A stretch of 64,000 nucleotides of DNA. It comes from Nisaea sp. (lineage in GTDB: Bacteria; Pseudomonadota; Alphaproteobacteria; Thalassobaculales; Thalassobaculaceae). Positions 36,494-45,544 of the stretch are shown piece after piece. Both the position numbers and the translations under genes were made by a program. Location of the stretch: NCBI RefSeq assembly GCF_017640745.1, contig NZ_JAEPQA010000025.1, positions 1-64,000 of the forward strand, given 5' to 3'. The notes beneath the pieces were generated by a model. The model was not told the DNA's origin. It saw nothing but the letters and a program-made list of their open reading frames with translations, and did not search any database. Position 1 is the stretch's first letter, and every line of letters starts with the position of its first letter.

Positions 36494-37537
36494 ATGAGCA
36501 TGCCCGACGCCGCGACCGATCCGGAACAGATCGTCACACTCACCGCCGATGTCCGGACAACGGCGGAGACCAAGATCGCCGAAATCCAGGCGATCACCGG
36601 CCGGACCAAGATGCTGGCGCTGAACGCCCTGATCGAGAGCGCCCGGGTCGGCGAGCTCGGGCGCGGATTCGCGGTCGTCGCGGACGAGGTGAAAGGCGTC
36701 TCGGCCGAGATCGAGCAGATCGCGCAGACGCTGAACTCGGAGCTTTCCGGCAAGGCGGAGATGCTGGAGCGGATCGGGCGCTCGATCGTCGACCAGCTGA
36801 AGGGCCAGCGCCTGGTCGACCTCTCGCTGAACGCGGTGGAGCTCATCGACCGCAACCTCTTCGAGCGGACCTGCGACGTGCGCTGGTGGGCGACCGACAG
36901 CGCCATCGTCGACTGTCTCGCGAGCCCGTCGGAGGAGGCCTCGGCCTATGCCTCGAAGCGGCTCGGCGTCATCCTCTCGGCCTACACCGTCTATCTCGAT
37001 CTCTGGGTCTGCGATGCCAAGGGCACCATCGTCGCCAACGGACGTCCGGACCGATACCACGTGCGCGGTCAGTCCGCCGCGAACGCGGCCTGGTTTCGCA
37101 ATGCCAAGGCGACCGCCGACGGCGAAGAGTATTCGGTCGCCGATATCGCCGCCGCCCAGGAGCTCGACGGCCAGCCGGTCGCGACCTACGCCGCGGCGAT
37201 CCGCGAGAATGGCGAGAGCCGGGGCAAGGTTCTCGGCGTGCTCGGCATCCATTTCGACTGGGGACCGCAGGCCCAGACCATCGTCGAGGGCGTGCGCTTC
37301 GACGAATCCGAGGCCGCGCGCTCCCGCGCCCTGCTGCTGGATGCGGATTTCCGCGTCATCGCCGCCTCCGACGGTGCCGGGGTGCTGCAGGAAAGGTTCG
37401 AGCTCCGCACCGAGGGACGCAGCAGCGGCCATTATTCGATACCCGACGATACCGTGATCGGTTTCCACAAGACCCCCGGCTACGAGACCTATGAGGGCCT
37501 CGGCTGGTACGGCTGCGTCGTACAGGCGCCGCGCTAG
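36494..37537 (+). CDS. Soluble MCP-like protein with C-terminal sensor domain (reversed order)
   Basis: 347 residues with no signal peptide or transmembrane segment. The first ~100 residues hold only the tip of an MCP signalling hairpin (EIQAITGRTKMLALNALIES, then ARVGELGRGFAVVADEVKGV), enough to contact CheA/CheW but without full methylation helices. The remaining ~230 residues look like a cytoplasmic Cache/PDC-like sensor, with LGVILSAYTVYLDLWVCDAKGTIVANGR and VLGVLGIHFDWGPQAQTIV as the two sheet segments. Normally the sensor precedes the hairpin; here it follows. No strong Shine-Dalgarno. Its stop overlaps the convergent arsJ stop. Confidence 0.8.
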   Translation: MSMPDAATDPEQIVTLTADVRTTAETKIAEIQAITGRTKMLALNALIESARVGELGRGFAVVADEVKGVSAEIEQIAQTLNSELSGKAEMLERIGRSIVDQLKGQRLVDLSLNAVELIDRNLFERTCDVRWWATDSAIVDCLASPSEEASAYASKRLGVILSAYTVYLDLWVCDAKGTIVANGRPDRYHVRGQSAANAAWFRNAKATADGEEYSVADIAAAQELDGQPVATYAAAIRENGESRGKVLGVLGIHFDWGPQAQTIVEGVRFDESEAARSRALLLDADFRVIAASDGAGVLQERFELRTEGRSSGHYSIPDDTVIGFHKTPGYETYEGLGWYGCVVQAPR

Positions 37538-38808
37538 GGCTTTTGCATCGCCTCCGGACGGGACGCCAGCAGCGGCAGCGTGAACAACACGGCAACCGCA
37601 ACCATTCCCGCCGAGACCCAGAGCGTCGCGGTCAGGCCGGCGAGCTGGTAGACGAGACCCGAGAGCAGGGTTCCGGCGAAACGCCCGACCGCGTTGGCCA
37701 TGTAGTAGAAGCCGACATTGAGCGCGACCTTGTCGGCGTCCGAATAGGCGACGATCAGGTAGGAATGCAGCGCCGAGTTCACGGCGAAGACCACACCGAA
37801 GATCAGCAGACCTCCGATCAGGATGACGGACGGGGCCGGAAGCGGCGGAGCCGGAAGAAGGTCCGGGGTAAGACCGGCGGCAATCAGGGCGGGCAGCAGC
37901 GCCAGCAGACCGCCCCAAAGCGCTGCGCCGCGGGCCGCACCTCCGGCGTCCCTGGTGTTTCTGAGGAACCGCGGCACCGCGGCCTGCACGATCCCGTAGC
38001 CGACGACCCAGATCGCCATGAAGAGCCCGACCCGGTCGAAGGACCAGCCGAGCCGGTCATAGAGAAAGACCGGCACGCCGACGACGAACCAGACGTCACG
38101 CGAGGCGAAAAGGAAGATCCGCGCCGCCGAGAGAAAGTTGATCTCCCTGCTCTTGGCGAAGAGATCGCGCTTGGCGATCTTCTGCTTCGCCTTGCCGAGA
38201 TCGGCGGTCACGGTGAGCAGGGACGCCACCAGAACGACGGCGAGCATCCCCGCCATGAGATAGAGCGACGGCGCGAAATCGAGCCATTGCAGCATGACGC
38301 CGCCGAGGAGGAACCCGACCCCCTTCAGCGCGTTCTTCGAGCCGGTCAGGATCGCGACCCATTTGAACAGAAGCCCTTCGGCCTCCGAGGCGACCACGAG
38401 CTTCACCGCAGATTTGGAACTCATCTTGGTGAGGTCCTTGGCGATGCCGGAGAGCGCCTGCGCCGTCATCACGAAGCCGACCGAAAACAGCATGGTCCAG
38501 GCCGGGTCGGTCTGGGAGAGCATGAGCAGGGCCGCGATCTGCACCGCGAGCCCGGAAAAGAGCGTGATCTTCAGGCCGTATCGGGCACCGATCCAGCCAC
38601 CGAGGAAATTGGTGACGATCCCCATCGCCTCGTAGAGCAGGAACAGCACCGCGATATCGAGCGGCGTGAAGCCGAGCCGGTGGAAATGCAGCAGCACCAG
38701 CATGCGCAGCGCGCCGTCGGTGAGCGTGAAGGCCCAGTAGGCCGCCGTGACCGCCGCGTAGGTGCGCCCGTCCGAGGTGCGTACGCCGCTTTCCGCCGTC
38801 GTGCTCAC
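37534..38808 (-). CDS. arsJ: ArsJ-type MFS exporter of 1-arseno-3-phosphoglycerate
   Basis: 424-residue, 12-helix MFS protein. ArsJ exports 1-arseno-3-phosphoglycerate, which the partner GAPDH makes from arsenate, and the ester breaks down outside to arsenate. The identity rests on the sequence style ([55 protein letters not shown] are ArsJ-like) and above all on the gapdh-arsJ pair beside arsR. Start is GTG 38808, overlapping the gapdh stop as GTGA, with GAGGAG upstream, so the two are translationally coupled. Confidence 0.92.
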   Translation of the reverse strand: MSTTAESGVRTSDGRTYAAVTAAYWAFTLTDGALRMLVLLHFHRLGFTPLDIAVLFLLYEAMGIVTNFLGGWIGARYGLKITLFSGLAVQIAALLMLSQTDPAWTMLFSVGFVMTAQALSGIAKDLTKMSSKSAVKLVVASEAEGLLFKWVAILTGSKNALKGVGFLLGGVMLQWLDFAPSLYLMAGMLAVVLVASLLTVTADLGKAKQKIAKRDLFAKSREINFLSAARIFLFASRDVWFVVGVPVFLYDRLGWSFDRVGLFMAIWVVGYGIVQAAVPRFLRNTRDAGGAARGAALWGGLLALLPALIAAGLTPDLLPAPPLPAPSVILIGGLLIFGVVFAVNSALHSYLIVAYSDADKVALNVGFYYMANAVGRFAGTLLSGLVYQLAGLTATLWVSAGMVAVAVLFTLPLLASRPEAMQKP

Positions 38809-39818
38809 AGGCTCCTCGCCACCTTGGCCGCGAGCTCCATCATCCGGTTCACATAGCCCCACTCGTTGTCGTACCAGGCGTAGATCTTCGCCTGCGTGCC
38901 GTTCACCACCATGGTCGAGGGCCCGTCGACGATCGCCGAGCGCGGATCGTCGGTGAAGTCGGTCGAGACCAGCGGCCGTGCCTCGAAGCCGAGGATACCC
39001 TCGAGCGGCCCGCTCGCTGCCGCCGCGACGAACATCTCGTTGAGCTCGCCGATGCTGGTCGGCCGCTCCAGCTCGAAGACGCAGTCGGTGAGCGAGGCGT
39101 TCAGCAACGGCACGCGGACCGCATGGCCGTTCAGCCGGCCCTTGAGTTCCGGATAGATGAGAGCAATGGCGGTCGCGGACCCTGTGCTGGTCGGGATCAG
39201 CGCGTTCAGGGCAGAGCGCGCCCGGCGCAGGTCCTTGTGCGGCCCGTCAACGATCACCTGGGTGTTGGTGACGTCGTGGATCGTGGTGATCGATCCGTGC
39301 CGGATGCCGATCCCCTCATGCACCACCTTCACCACCGGGGCGAGACAGTTCGTTGTGCAGGAGGCGGCGGTCAGCAGGTGGTGCTTCGCCGGGTCGTAGA
39401 GATGGTCGTTGACGCCCATCACGATGTTCAGCGCCGCCTCCTCCTTCACCGGGGCGGAGACGATCACCTTGGGGATACCTTTTTCGTAATAGGGCGCCAG
39501 GGCGGCGGCGCTCTTGAAACGACCACTGCATTCAAGAACGATATCGACCGCATCGCCGCTCCAGTCCGTCTCTTTCGGCGAGGCATGACCGGTCAGCGGG
39601 ATCTCCCGTCCATCCACGACGATGCCCCGCTCGGTCCAGCCGACCTCGCGGGCCCAGCGCCGGTGCACGGTGTCGAATTCGAGCAGATGCGCCGCCATCT
39701 CGGGCGTCATGGCCGGATCGTTGATGGCGACGATCTCGATGTCGTCGCGCCCCCAGCGGGCCCGCATGCCCAGCCGCCCCATCCGTCCGAAGCCATTGAT
39801 CGCAACACGCGCACTCAT
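38805..39818 (-). CDS. gapdh: ArsJ-associated glyceraldehyde-3-phosphate dehydrogenase
   Basis: 337 residues. GAPDH fold: NAD loop [15 protein letters not shown], catalytic cysteine in [16 protein letters not shown], catalytic histidine in the following barrel region, and the C-terminal [15 protein letters not shown]. In ars operons this paralogue uses arsenate in place of phosphate to make 1-arseno-3-phosphoglycerate for export by ArsJ. Start ATG 39818 has AGGGAGAA upstream. It is the first gene of the minus-strand arm and diverges from arsR with a shared control region. Central glycolytic GAPDH would be elsewhere. Confidence 0.92.
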   Translation of the reverse strand: MSARVAINGFGRMGRLGMRARWGRDDIEIVAINDPAMTPEMAAHLLEFDTVHRRWAREVGWTERGIVVDGREIPLTGHASPKETDWSGDAVDIVLECSGRFKSAAALAPYYEKGIPKVIVSAPVKEEAALNIVMGVNDHLYDPAKHHLLTAASCTTNCLAPVVKVVHEGIGIRHGSITTIHDVTNTQVIVDGPHKDLRRARSALNALIPTSTGSATAIALIYPELKGRLNGHAVRVPLLNASLTDCVFELERPTSIGELNEMFVAAAASGPLEGILGFEARPLVSTDFTDDPRSAIVDGPSTMVVNGTQAKIYAWYDNEWGYVNRMMELAAKVARSL

Positions 39819-39897
39819 GCCGGTTCTCCCTGCCCGCGACAGCCACAATGGTCCGCTTCCCCGATGGGCTGCGCAAATTAATCTTTGCCGACCATCG

Positions 39898-39923
39898 TTT
39901 CAATGATAATTGAATTATTGAAA
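39898..39923. promoter_or_regulatory. ArsR-type operator between gapdh and arsR
   Basis: TTTCAAT (39898-39904) and ATTGAAA (39917-39923) form a perfect 7-bp inverted repeat with a 12-nt spacer; as a 12-2-12 element nine of twelve positions match. That is the size and AT-rich style of ArsR/SmtB operators. It covers GATAAT (39905-39910), a likely -10 for arsR, and touches the arsR ATG. Confidence 0.65.
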
Positions 39924-40282
39924 TGAAAGATTCACATGCCATCGCCGCGCTCGGCGCGCTCGCCCAGGAACACAGGCTCGGACTGTTCCGTCTGCTGATG
40001 CGCGCCGGACCGTCCGGGATGTCCGCCGGCGCCCTCGCGGAAGAGGCGGGCGTCTCGCGCTCCAGCCTGTCGTTCCATATCGCACAGCTCGAGCGGGCGG
40101 GGCTGGTGCATGCCCGGCGGCAGCACCGGAACATCTTCTACGCGGTCGAGATCGACGCGATGCGGCGGCTTGTAACTTTCCTGACACAGGATTGCTGTAA
40201 CGGGAACCCGGACATTTGCGGCAAGCTTGCCGTGACCGCCGCCTTCTGCGGCACGACTCCGGAGACGAGCGATGACCGGTGA
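39923..40282 (+). CDS. arsR: ArsR-family arsenite-responsive repressor
   Basis: 119-residue winged-helix repressor. Helix-turn-helix: SAGALAEEAGVSRSSLSFHI, with the wing LVHARRQHRNIFYAVE. A C-terminal cysteine cluster DCCNGNPDICGKL would bind As(III), as in ArsR variants with C-terminal thiols; the alpha-3 CVCDLC motif of plasmid R773 ArsR is absent. There is no ribosome-binding site, and the presumed -10 ends 12 bases before the ATG, so the mRNA may be leaderless. It overlaps arsC by 11 bases. Confidence 0.93.
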   Translation: MKDSHAIAALGALAQEHRLGLFRLLMRAGPSGMSAGALAEEAGVSRSSLSFHIAQLERAGLVHARRQHRNIFYAVEIDAMRRLVTFLTQDCCNGNPDICGKLAVTAAFCGTTPETSDDR

Positions 40283-40790
40283 CAAGATCTACAACGTGCT
40301 TTTTCTCTGCAAAGGCAACTCCGCCCGCAGCATCATGGCGGAAGCCATCCTGAACCGCGCCGGCGCCGGCCGTTTCAAGGGTTTCAGCGCCGGCAGCAAT
40401 CCGCGCGGCGAGATCCACCCCTACACCGCCGATTTCCTGAAGAACCAGAATTACCCGATCGAGACTCTGCGCTCGAAGAACTGGGAAGAATTCGGCAAGC
40501 CGGATGCGCCGCAGATGGATTTCGTCTTCACGGTCTGCGACGACGCGGCGAACGAGACCTGCCCGGTCTGGCCCGGTCAGCCGATGAGCGCCCATTGGGG
40601 CGTGCCCGATCCGGCCACGGTCGAAGGCAGCGAGGCGGAAAAGCGCTTTGCCTTCGCCGACGCCTTCCGCATGCTGAACACGCGGATCGGGATCTTCGTC
40701 AACCTGCCGATCCAAGGGCTCGACAAGCTGACGCTGCAAAAGCATCTCGACGATATCGCGGGCGCCGCCAGATCGGCGGAACCCGCCTGA
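40272..40790 (+). CDS. arsC: Arsenate reductase, low-molecular-weight phosphatase type
   Basis: 172 residues. Reduces arsenate to arsenite using a phosphatase-like fold. The P-loop is [18 protein letters not shown] (Cys-x5-Arg-Ser), and a second cysteine pair lies in [15 protein letters not shown], consistent with the intramolecular disulphide relay of thioredoxin-coupled ArsC. The HWGVPDP segment holds the catalytic aspartate. It overlaps arsR and lies 25 bp before acr3, so arsR-arsC-acr3 form one transcript. Confidence 0.94.
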   Translation: MTGDKIYNVLFLCKGNSARSIMAEAILNRAGAGRFKGFSAGSNPRGEIHPYTADFLKNQNYPIETLRSKNWEEFGKPDAPQMDFVFTVCDDAANETCPVWPGQPMSAHWGVPDPATVEGSEAEKRFAFADAFRMLNTRIGIFVNLPIQGLDKLTLQKHLDDIAGAARSAEPA

Positions 40791-40815
40791 CCCACATGAA
40801 AGGACCCGATCGCGC

Positions 40816-41895
40816 ATGAGTACCGAAACGGCGGCCGCGGAGGCCGCTCCCGGCGGCATCGGGTTCTTCGAGAAATGGCTCTCGGTCTGGGTCGCGCTCT
40901 GCATCGCGGCGGGCGTGGCGCTTGGCAATCTGGCGCCGGGACTGTTCGAGTCCCTGGCTGGCCTCGAATATGCCTCGGTCAACATCGTCGTCGCCGTGCT
41001 GATCTGGGCGATGGTCTACCCGATGATGGTGGCGGTCGATTTCGAGAGCCTGAAGAGCATCGGCTCGAAGCCGAAGGGCCTCGTCATCACCCTGACGGTG
41101 AACTGGATCGTGAAGCCCTTCACCATGGCGGCACTCGGGATCCTCTTTTTCCGCTACCTCTTCGGCGACCTGATCCCGCCGACCGACGCGGAGCAATATA
41201 TCGCCGGCCTGATCCTGCTCGGCGCCGCGCCCTGCACCGCGATGGTCTTCGTCTGGTCGACCCTGACACGGGGCGACGCGACCTACACCCTCGTTCAGGT
41301 CTCGGTGAACGACCTGATCATGATCGTCGCCTTCGCGCCGATCTGCGGGCTACTGCTCGGCGTCACCGACCTCGAGGTGCCGTGGGAAACCCTGCTGCTC
41401 TCCGTCATCCTCTATGTCGTGATCCCGCTCGGCGCCGGATATCTCACCCGCCGTCACCTTACGGCGAAGGCCTCGAATCACGATGCGGGCGAACAGGTCG
41501 TCCACGATTTCACCGCGCGGGTGAAACCTTTCTCCGTGCTCGGCCTGCTCGCCACCGTCGTGCTGCTGTTCGGCTTCCAAGGCCAGACCGTGCTGGAGCA
41601 GCCGCTGACCATCGCGCTGATCGCCGCGCCGCTGGTGCTGCAATCCTACGGCATCTTCGCCATCGCCTACGGCTGGGCGAAGGCCTGGGGCGTGCCCTTC
41701 AACATCGCCGCGCCCTGCGCCCTGATCGGCACCTCGAACTTCTTCGAGCTCGCGGTCGCGGTTGCCATCAGCCTCTTCGGCCTGAATTCCGGCGCCGCAC
41801 TCGCCACCGTGGTCGGCGTGCTGGTGGAAGTGCCCGTGATGCTGTCGCTGGTCGCCTTCGCGAACCGCACGCGGGGCTGGTTCGCGAAAGGTTAG
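40816..41895 (+). CDS. acr3: ACR3-family arsenite efflux transporter
   Basis: 359-residue, ten-helix inner-membrane carrier that exports arsenite. Diagnostic segments are [25 protein letters not shown] (read in two halves; conserved Cys and WS), [15 protein letters not shown] and the late [18 protein letters not shown]. The N-terminal [19 protein letters not shown] is also ACR3-like. With ArsC upstream it completes the reduce-and-export route for arsenate. Confidence 0.95.
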   Translation: MSTETAAAEAAPGGIGFFEKWLSVWVALCIAAGVALGNLAPGLFESLAGLEYASVNIVVAVLIWAMVYPMMVAVDFESLKSIGSKPKGLVITLTVNWIVKPFTMAALGILFFRYLFGDLIPPTDAEQYIAGLILLGAAPCTAMVFVWSTLTRGDATYTLVQVSVNDLIMIVAFAPICGLLLGVTDLEVPWETLLLSVILYVVIPLGAGYLTRRHLTAKASNHDAGEQVVHDFTARVKPFSVLGLLATVVLLFGFQGQTVLEQPLTIALIAAPLVLQSYGIFAIAYGWAKAWGVPFNIAAPCALIGTSNFFELAVAVAISLFGLNSGAALATVVGVLVEVPVMLSLVAFANRTRGWFAKG

Positions 41896-41898
41896 GCG

Positions 41899-42123
41899 AT
41901 GGCCAAGGAAGCAGCGCCGATCATCCTGAACTCCACCATCACCTGCCCCGAATGCGGTCACAGCGAAACCGAACGAATGCCGACCGACGCCTGCCAGTTC
42001 TTCTACGACTGCAAGGGATGCGGCGCGCTGCTGAAACCGAAGCCCGGCGACTGCTGCGTCTTCTGCTCCTACGGCACAGTTCCCTGCCCGCCGATCCAGT
42101 CCGGATCGGACTGCTGCGCATAG
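41899..42123 (+). CDS. GDCCVxC domain-containing small metal protein
   Basis: 74 residues with eleven cysteines. A zinc-ribbon-like start (STITCPECGHSETERMP) is followed by CKGCGALLKPKPGDCCVFC, the GDCCVxC signature, and a C-terminal SGSDCCA. Proteins of this family accompany arsenic and mercury resistance genes and are thought to bind metal or metalloid; their exact job is not established. It starts three bases after the acr3 stop and ends the operon. Confidence 0.88.
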   Translation: MAKEAAPIILNSTITCPECGHSETERMPTDACQFFYDCKGCGALLKPKPGDCCVFCSYGTVPCPPIQSGSDCCA

Positions 42124-42132
42124 GCGTGCATT

Positions 42133-42163
42133 AAAAAAACCCGGGCCGCCGAAGCGGCCCGGG
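42133..42163 (-). terminator. Rho-independent terminator of box operon
   Basis: A perfect 10-bp stem (42140-42149 with 42154-42163, CCCGGGCCGC and complement) with a four-base loop is followed on the minus strand by TTTTTTT (42139-42133). It lies 38 bases after the boxB stop and also separates it from the convergent arsenic operon. Confidence 0.92.
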
Positions 42164-42201
42164 CGAGAACCCGAATTTCCAAGGGAGGAAAGATCGGGAA
42201 A

Positions 42202-43650
42202 TCAGTCGTGGATCTTCACGTATTCGAAGTCGCCCGGCTTGTTGTCGATGCCGACGCGCGGGGCGGAAATCCAGCCGGCGAACTGGCCGGGCTCGCGCAC
42301 CGGGCTCATCAGCGAGGCGATATAGTCGCCGTCTTCGAGGTTCGGCAGGAACTCGTCCCGCCGCGCACCCCATTCGGCGTCGCTCAGCAGCTTGCCGTCC
42401 GGGGTCGTGTGGACGTTGCGGAACTCGCCGATATGGCGATGGAAGGCGACGTTCGGCAGCTTGATCTCGAAATCGATCCCGGCCTTGGTGATGAGCCGGT
42501 TCCAGCGGTTGATGCCGCCCTGGCAGTCGCGGACGTAATCGTCGCGCAGCCGCATGTTGAGGGCGGAGAGCGCCGGTTCGTCGACCATCCTGATCTCGCC
42601 GTCGACCAGCTTCAGCACCGGATAGGTATCGTCGACGAGCTGATGGTCGTCGTCGATCCGCTCTTCCTGGAAGCGGCCCTTGAGGCCCGCGTTGAAGGCA
42701 TTCGCCGCGTTGGTCGAGACCTCGGAGCCGAAGAGATCGAGGGAGAGCGAGAAATGCAGGTTCGCCTTCTTCTGGATCGTCGGCAGGTCGATCACGCCAA
42801 GGGCGCGGATCTTCTCGATCTCGTACGGGTCCTCGATCCCGGCCTCGCGCATCGCCTCGCAGGTGCGCTGCACGGTGCGGCCGACGCCGGTCTCGCCGAC
42901 GAACATGTGGTGCGCTTCCTCGGTCAGCATGAAGCGGCAGGTGCGGGACAGCGGGTCGAAGCCGGACTGCGCCAGGCTTTCCAGCTGCATCTTGCCGTCA
43001 CGGTCGGTGAAGAAGGTGAACATGAAGAAGGAGAGCCAGTCCGGCGTCGCCTCGTTGAAGGCGCCGAGCATGCGCGGCTTGTCCGCGTCGCCGGAGCGGC
43101 GGTTGAGCAGCTCGCCCGCCTCCTCGCGGCCGTCGCGGCCGAAGTACTTCTGCAGCAGGTAGACCATGGCCCAGAGATGCCGGCCTTCCTCCACATTGAC
43201 CTGGAAGAGGTTGCGCATGTCGTAGAGCGAGGGCGCGGTCGCGCCAAGGAAGCGCTGCTGCTCGACCGAGGCGGGCTCGGTGTCGCCCTGGATCACGACG
43301 AGGCGGCGCAGCATGGCGCGATATTCGCCCGGCACTTCCTGCCAGGCATCCTCGCCCTTGTGCTCGCCGAAGGCGATCTTGCGGTTCTCGACCTGCGGCG
43401 CGAGCAGAATGCCCCAGCGGTAGTCGGGCATCTTCACATAATCGAATTTGGCCCAGCCTTTCGGGTCGACGCTGACCGCTGTGCGCAGATAGACGTCGGA
43501 GGTCTGGAAGCCTTCCGGGCCCTGGTCCATCCACCAGTCGATGTAACCCGGATGCCACTGCTCCAGTGCCTTCAGGATCTTGCGGTCGCTCGAGAGATTG
43601 ATGTTGTTCGGGATCTTGGTGTCGTAGCTGACGTTCAGGATCTCGTTCAT
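42202..43650 (-). CDS. boxB: Benzoyl-CoA 2,3-epoxidase subunit BoxB
   Basis: 482-residue diiron oxygenase component of the aerobic benzoyl-CoA (box) pathway; it adds one oxygen atom to benzoyl-CoA to form 2,3-epoxybenzoyl-CoA. The N-terminus (NLSSDRKILKALEQWHPGYI, then DWWMDQGPEGFQ) is a BoxB hallmark. Diiron ligands appear as FQVNVEEGRHLWAM and RFMLTEEAHHMFVGETGVGR. Length matches characterised BoxB. A strong Shine-Dalgarno (GAGGAGG) precedes the ATG. It is the second gene after boxC. The reductase subunit BoxA, needed to supply electrons, is not in the window. Confidence 0.96.
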   Translation of the reverse strand: MNEILNVSYDTKIPNNINLSSDRKILKALEQWHPGYIDWWMDQGPEGFQTSDVYLRTAVSVDPKGWAKFDYVKMPDYRWGILLAPQVENRKIAFGEHKGEDAWQEVPGEYRAMLRRLVVIQGDTEPASVEQQRFLGATAPSLYDMRNLFQVNVEEGRHLWAMVYLLQKYFGRDGREEAGELLNRRSGDADKPRMLGAFNEATPDWLSFFMFTFFTDRDGKMQLESLAQSGFDPLSRTCRFMLTEEAHHMFVGETGVGRTVQRTCEAMREAGIEDPYEIEKIRALGVIDLPTIQKKANLHFSLSLDLFGSEVSTNAANAFNAGLKGRFQEERIDDDHQLVDDTYPVLKLVDGEIRMVDEPALSALNMRLRDDYVRDCQGGINRWNRLITKAGIDFEIKLPNVAFHRHIGEFRNVHTTPDGKLLSDAEWGARRDEFLPNLEDGDYIASLMSPVREPGQFAGWISAPRVGIDNKPGDFEYVKIHD

Positions 43651-43704
43651 GGGACGTTTCCTCCTCTGTTCGGGCGCTGCCAGTTTCCCCTGGGGGGCTG
43701 GGGG

Positions 43705-45357
43705 TCAGACCCGCTTGATGTCGTATTCGGGCTTGCGGCCGGTGCCGTAGCGGCCGAGCGCGCCCTCGGGACCGACGGCGTTCGGGCGCTGGAAGATCCA
43801 GTTCTGCCAGGCGGTCAGCCGTCCAAAAATCTTGGTTTCCATGGTCTCGGGACCGGCGAAACGGAGGTTGGCCTCCATGCCGGTCAGCGCATCCGGCGAG
43901 AAGCTGGCGCGCTCCTCGAGGAAGATGCGGACCTCGTCCTCCCAGTCGATATCGTCGAAGATGAAGGTGACGAGGCCGAGTTCGTCGGCGCGCTCCGCAT
44001 CGAGGCTCTCACCGATGCTTTCCTCGGCCGCCTTCAGCGTCTCGGGCTCGCCGAGGAAGCGGGTCTCGAGCCGGGTCAGGCCGTTGCTCATCGGGAACGG
44101 CCCAAAATTGGCCGGGCCGAGCGCGATCTCCGCCGGCGGGCGGTTGTCGCCGTCGAGCTGCCCTTCCAGCATGTAGGAACGGTCGCAGGCGAAGAGCAGT
44201 TCGGCGAGGGAGCCGGCGAAACAGCTTCCCGGCTCGACCAGCGCCACCAGCGAGCGCGAGGTGACGTCGATCCGCTTCATCACCCGCTTCCAGTAGAGCA
44301 GGATCTCGCGGCCGAGCCAGTTGCTCCGGTTGGCGGCGAGGAAGGCGTCATGCTCCAGAACCTTCGCGCCGTCGCCCTCGGTCTTGAAGATCAGCGTGCC
44401 GATCTCGAGCTCGTTCAGGCGCAGATGCAGGATCGCGTCGTCCAGCTCGCGGCAGAGCTTCAGCATCCAGTAATCGGCGCCGAGCGCGGCCAGCGCGCCG
44501 GTATCCGCGGGCACATCCTCTTCCGGACCCTTGATCAGGATCGTCGCGTTGCGCTCGGCGCGATCGATCTCGACCGTGACCAGGCTGTAGCGCACGAGAT
44601 CGCCGTCGATCTCGCGCTCGACCTTCGGCAGGGCGATGCCCTTGGCGTCGGACGGCCGGTCGGAACTCGCGGCCATTGCGGCGACGCGGGCGGCGACCAC
44701 CTCATCGAACTTCGAATTCGGCGCGACCTCGTCGACCAGATCCCAGTCGGCGGCGCGCTTGCCCTTGATGCCTTCCTCGATGGCGCAGAACACGTCCGCG
44801 CGGTCGCGGCGCACCTTGCGCTTGTCGGTGACGCGGGTGAGGCCGCCGGTGCCCGGCAGGACGGCGAGCAGCGGCGCTTCCGGCAGGGCGACGGAGGAGG
44901 AACCGTCGTCGGTCAGGATGATATGGTCGGTCGCGAGCGCGAGTTCGTAGCCGCCGCCGGCGCAGGCGCCGGTCACAGCGGCGAGATATTTCTGCCCGGA
45001 CTCGGCGCTCGCCTCTTCCATGTAGTTCCGGGTCTCGTTGGTGAACTTGCAGAAGTTCACCTTGTGGGCATGGGCCGCGCCGGCGAGCATGCGGATGTTC
45101 GCCCCGGCGCAGAACACGCGGTCCTTGGCCGAGCGGAGCACCACGACCTTCACTTCCGGATGCTCAAACCGCAGGCGCTGGATGGCATCGTAGAGCTCGA
45201 TATCGACCCCGAGATCGTAGGAATTGAGCTTCAGCTCGTAACCCTCGAACAGGCCGCCCTTCTCGTCCACGTCCATGACGAGGTCGGCGCGCGGGCCGTC
45301 GAACTCCAGCTTCCAGTGCTTGTAGCGGGTCGGATCGGTCCGGAAATCGATCATCAT
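43705..45357 (-). CDS. boxC: 2,3-epoxybenzoyl-CoA dihydrolase BoxC
   Basis: 550 residues, a long member of the enoyl-CoA hydratase family with two crotonase-like halves. It opens the epoxide ring of 2,3-epoxybenzoyl-CoA with two waters to give 3,4-dehydroadipyl-CoA semialdehyde and formate. Visible: the N-terminal half with RVFCAGANIRMLAGAAHAH (oxyanion-hole region), GACAGGGYELALATDHI and SVALPEAPLLAVLPGTGGL; the second half has WKRVMKRIDVTSRSLVALVE and CFAGSLAELLFACDRSYML. Its product formate could be oxidised by the FDH encoded nearby, which is inference. First gene of boxC-boxB. Confidence 0.96.
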   Translation of the reverse strand: MMIDFRTDPTRYKHWKLEFDGPRADLVMDVDEKGGLFEGYELKLNSYDLGVDIELYDAIQRLRFEHPEVKVVVLRSAKDRVFCAGANIRMLAGAAHAHKVNFCKFTNETRNYMEEASAESGQKYLAAVTGACAGGGYELALATDHIILTDDGSSSVALPEAPLLAVLPGTGGLTRVTDKRKVRRDRADVFCAIEEGIKGKRAADWDLVDEVAPNSKFDEVVAARVAAMAASSDRPSDAKGIALPKVEREIDGDLVRYSLVTVEIDRAERNATILIKGPEEDVPADTGALAALGADYWMLKLCRELDDAILHLRLNELEIGTLIFKTEGDGAKVLEHDAFLAANRSNWLGREILLYWKRVMKRIDVTSRSLVALVEPGSCFAGSLAELLFACDRSYMLEGQLDGDNRPPAEIALGPANFGPFPMSNGLTRLETRFLGEPETLKAAEESIGESLDAERADELGLVTFIFDDIDWEDEVRIFLEERASFSPDALTGMEANLRFAGPETMETKIFGRLTAWQNWIFQRPNAVGPEGALGRYGTGRKPEYDIKRV

Positions 45358-45418
45358 TGCAGCGCCTCTCCCGTTTTTGCCGCTCTTCGAGCCTGGCCGG
45401 TTCTTGTCTCGTCAACGC

Positions 45419-45462
45419 AATATAATGCAAACGCAAAAATTGACATGCATTATTTTGCATGT
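45419..45462 (-). promoter_or_regulatory. boxC promoter with TGCA-N6-TGCA operator
   Basis: ACATGCA (45443-45449) and TGCATGT (45456-45462) make a perfect 7-bp inverted repeat with a 6-nt spacer, i.e. TGCA-N6-TGCA. On the minus strand TATATT (45424-45419) is a likely -10 for boxC and the matching -35 position (45447-45442) falls in the operator's edge, so a bound repressor would block transcription. A further TGCAA is at 45426-45430. The arrangement resembles BzdR/BoxR operators of betaproteobacterial benzoate clusters. Confidence 0.6.
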
Positions 45463-45544
45463 TGCTCCATTCGCCTGGAAAACCGCTGTCCACAAAGTGG
45501 AATTCCGACTCGCATGCGAAAATTTCTGCATGTAACGTCAGAAT

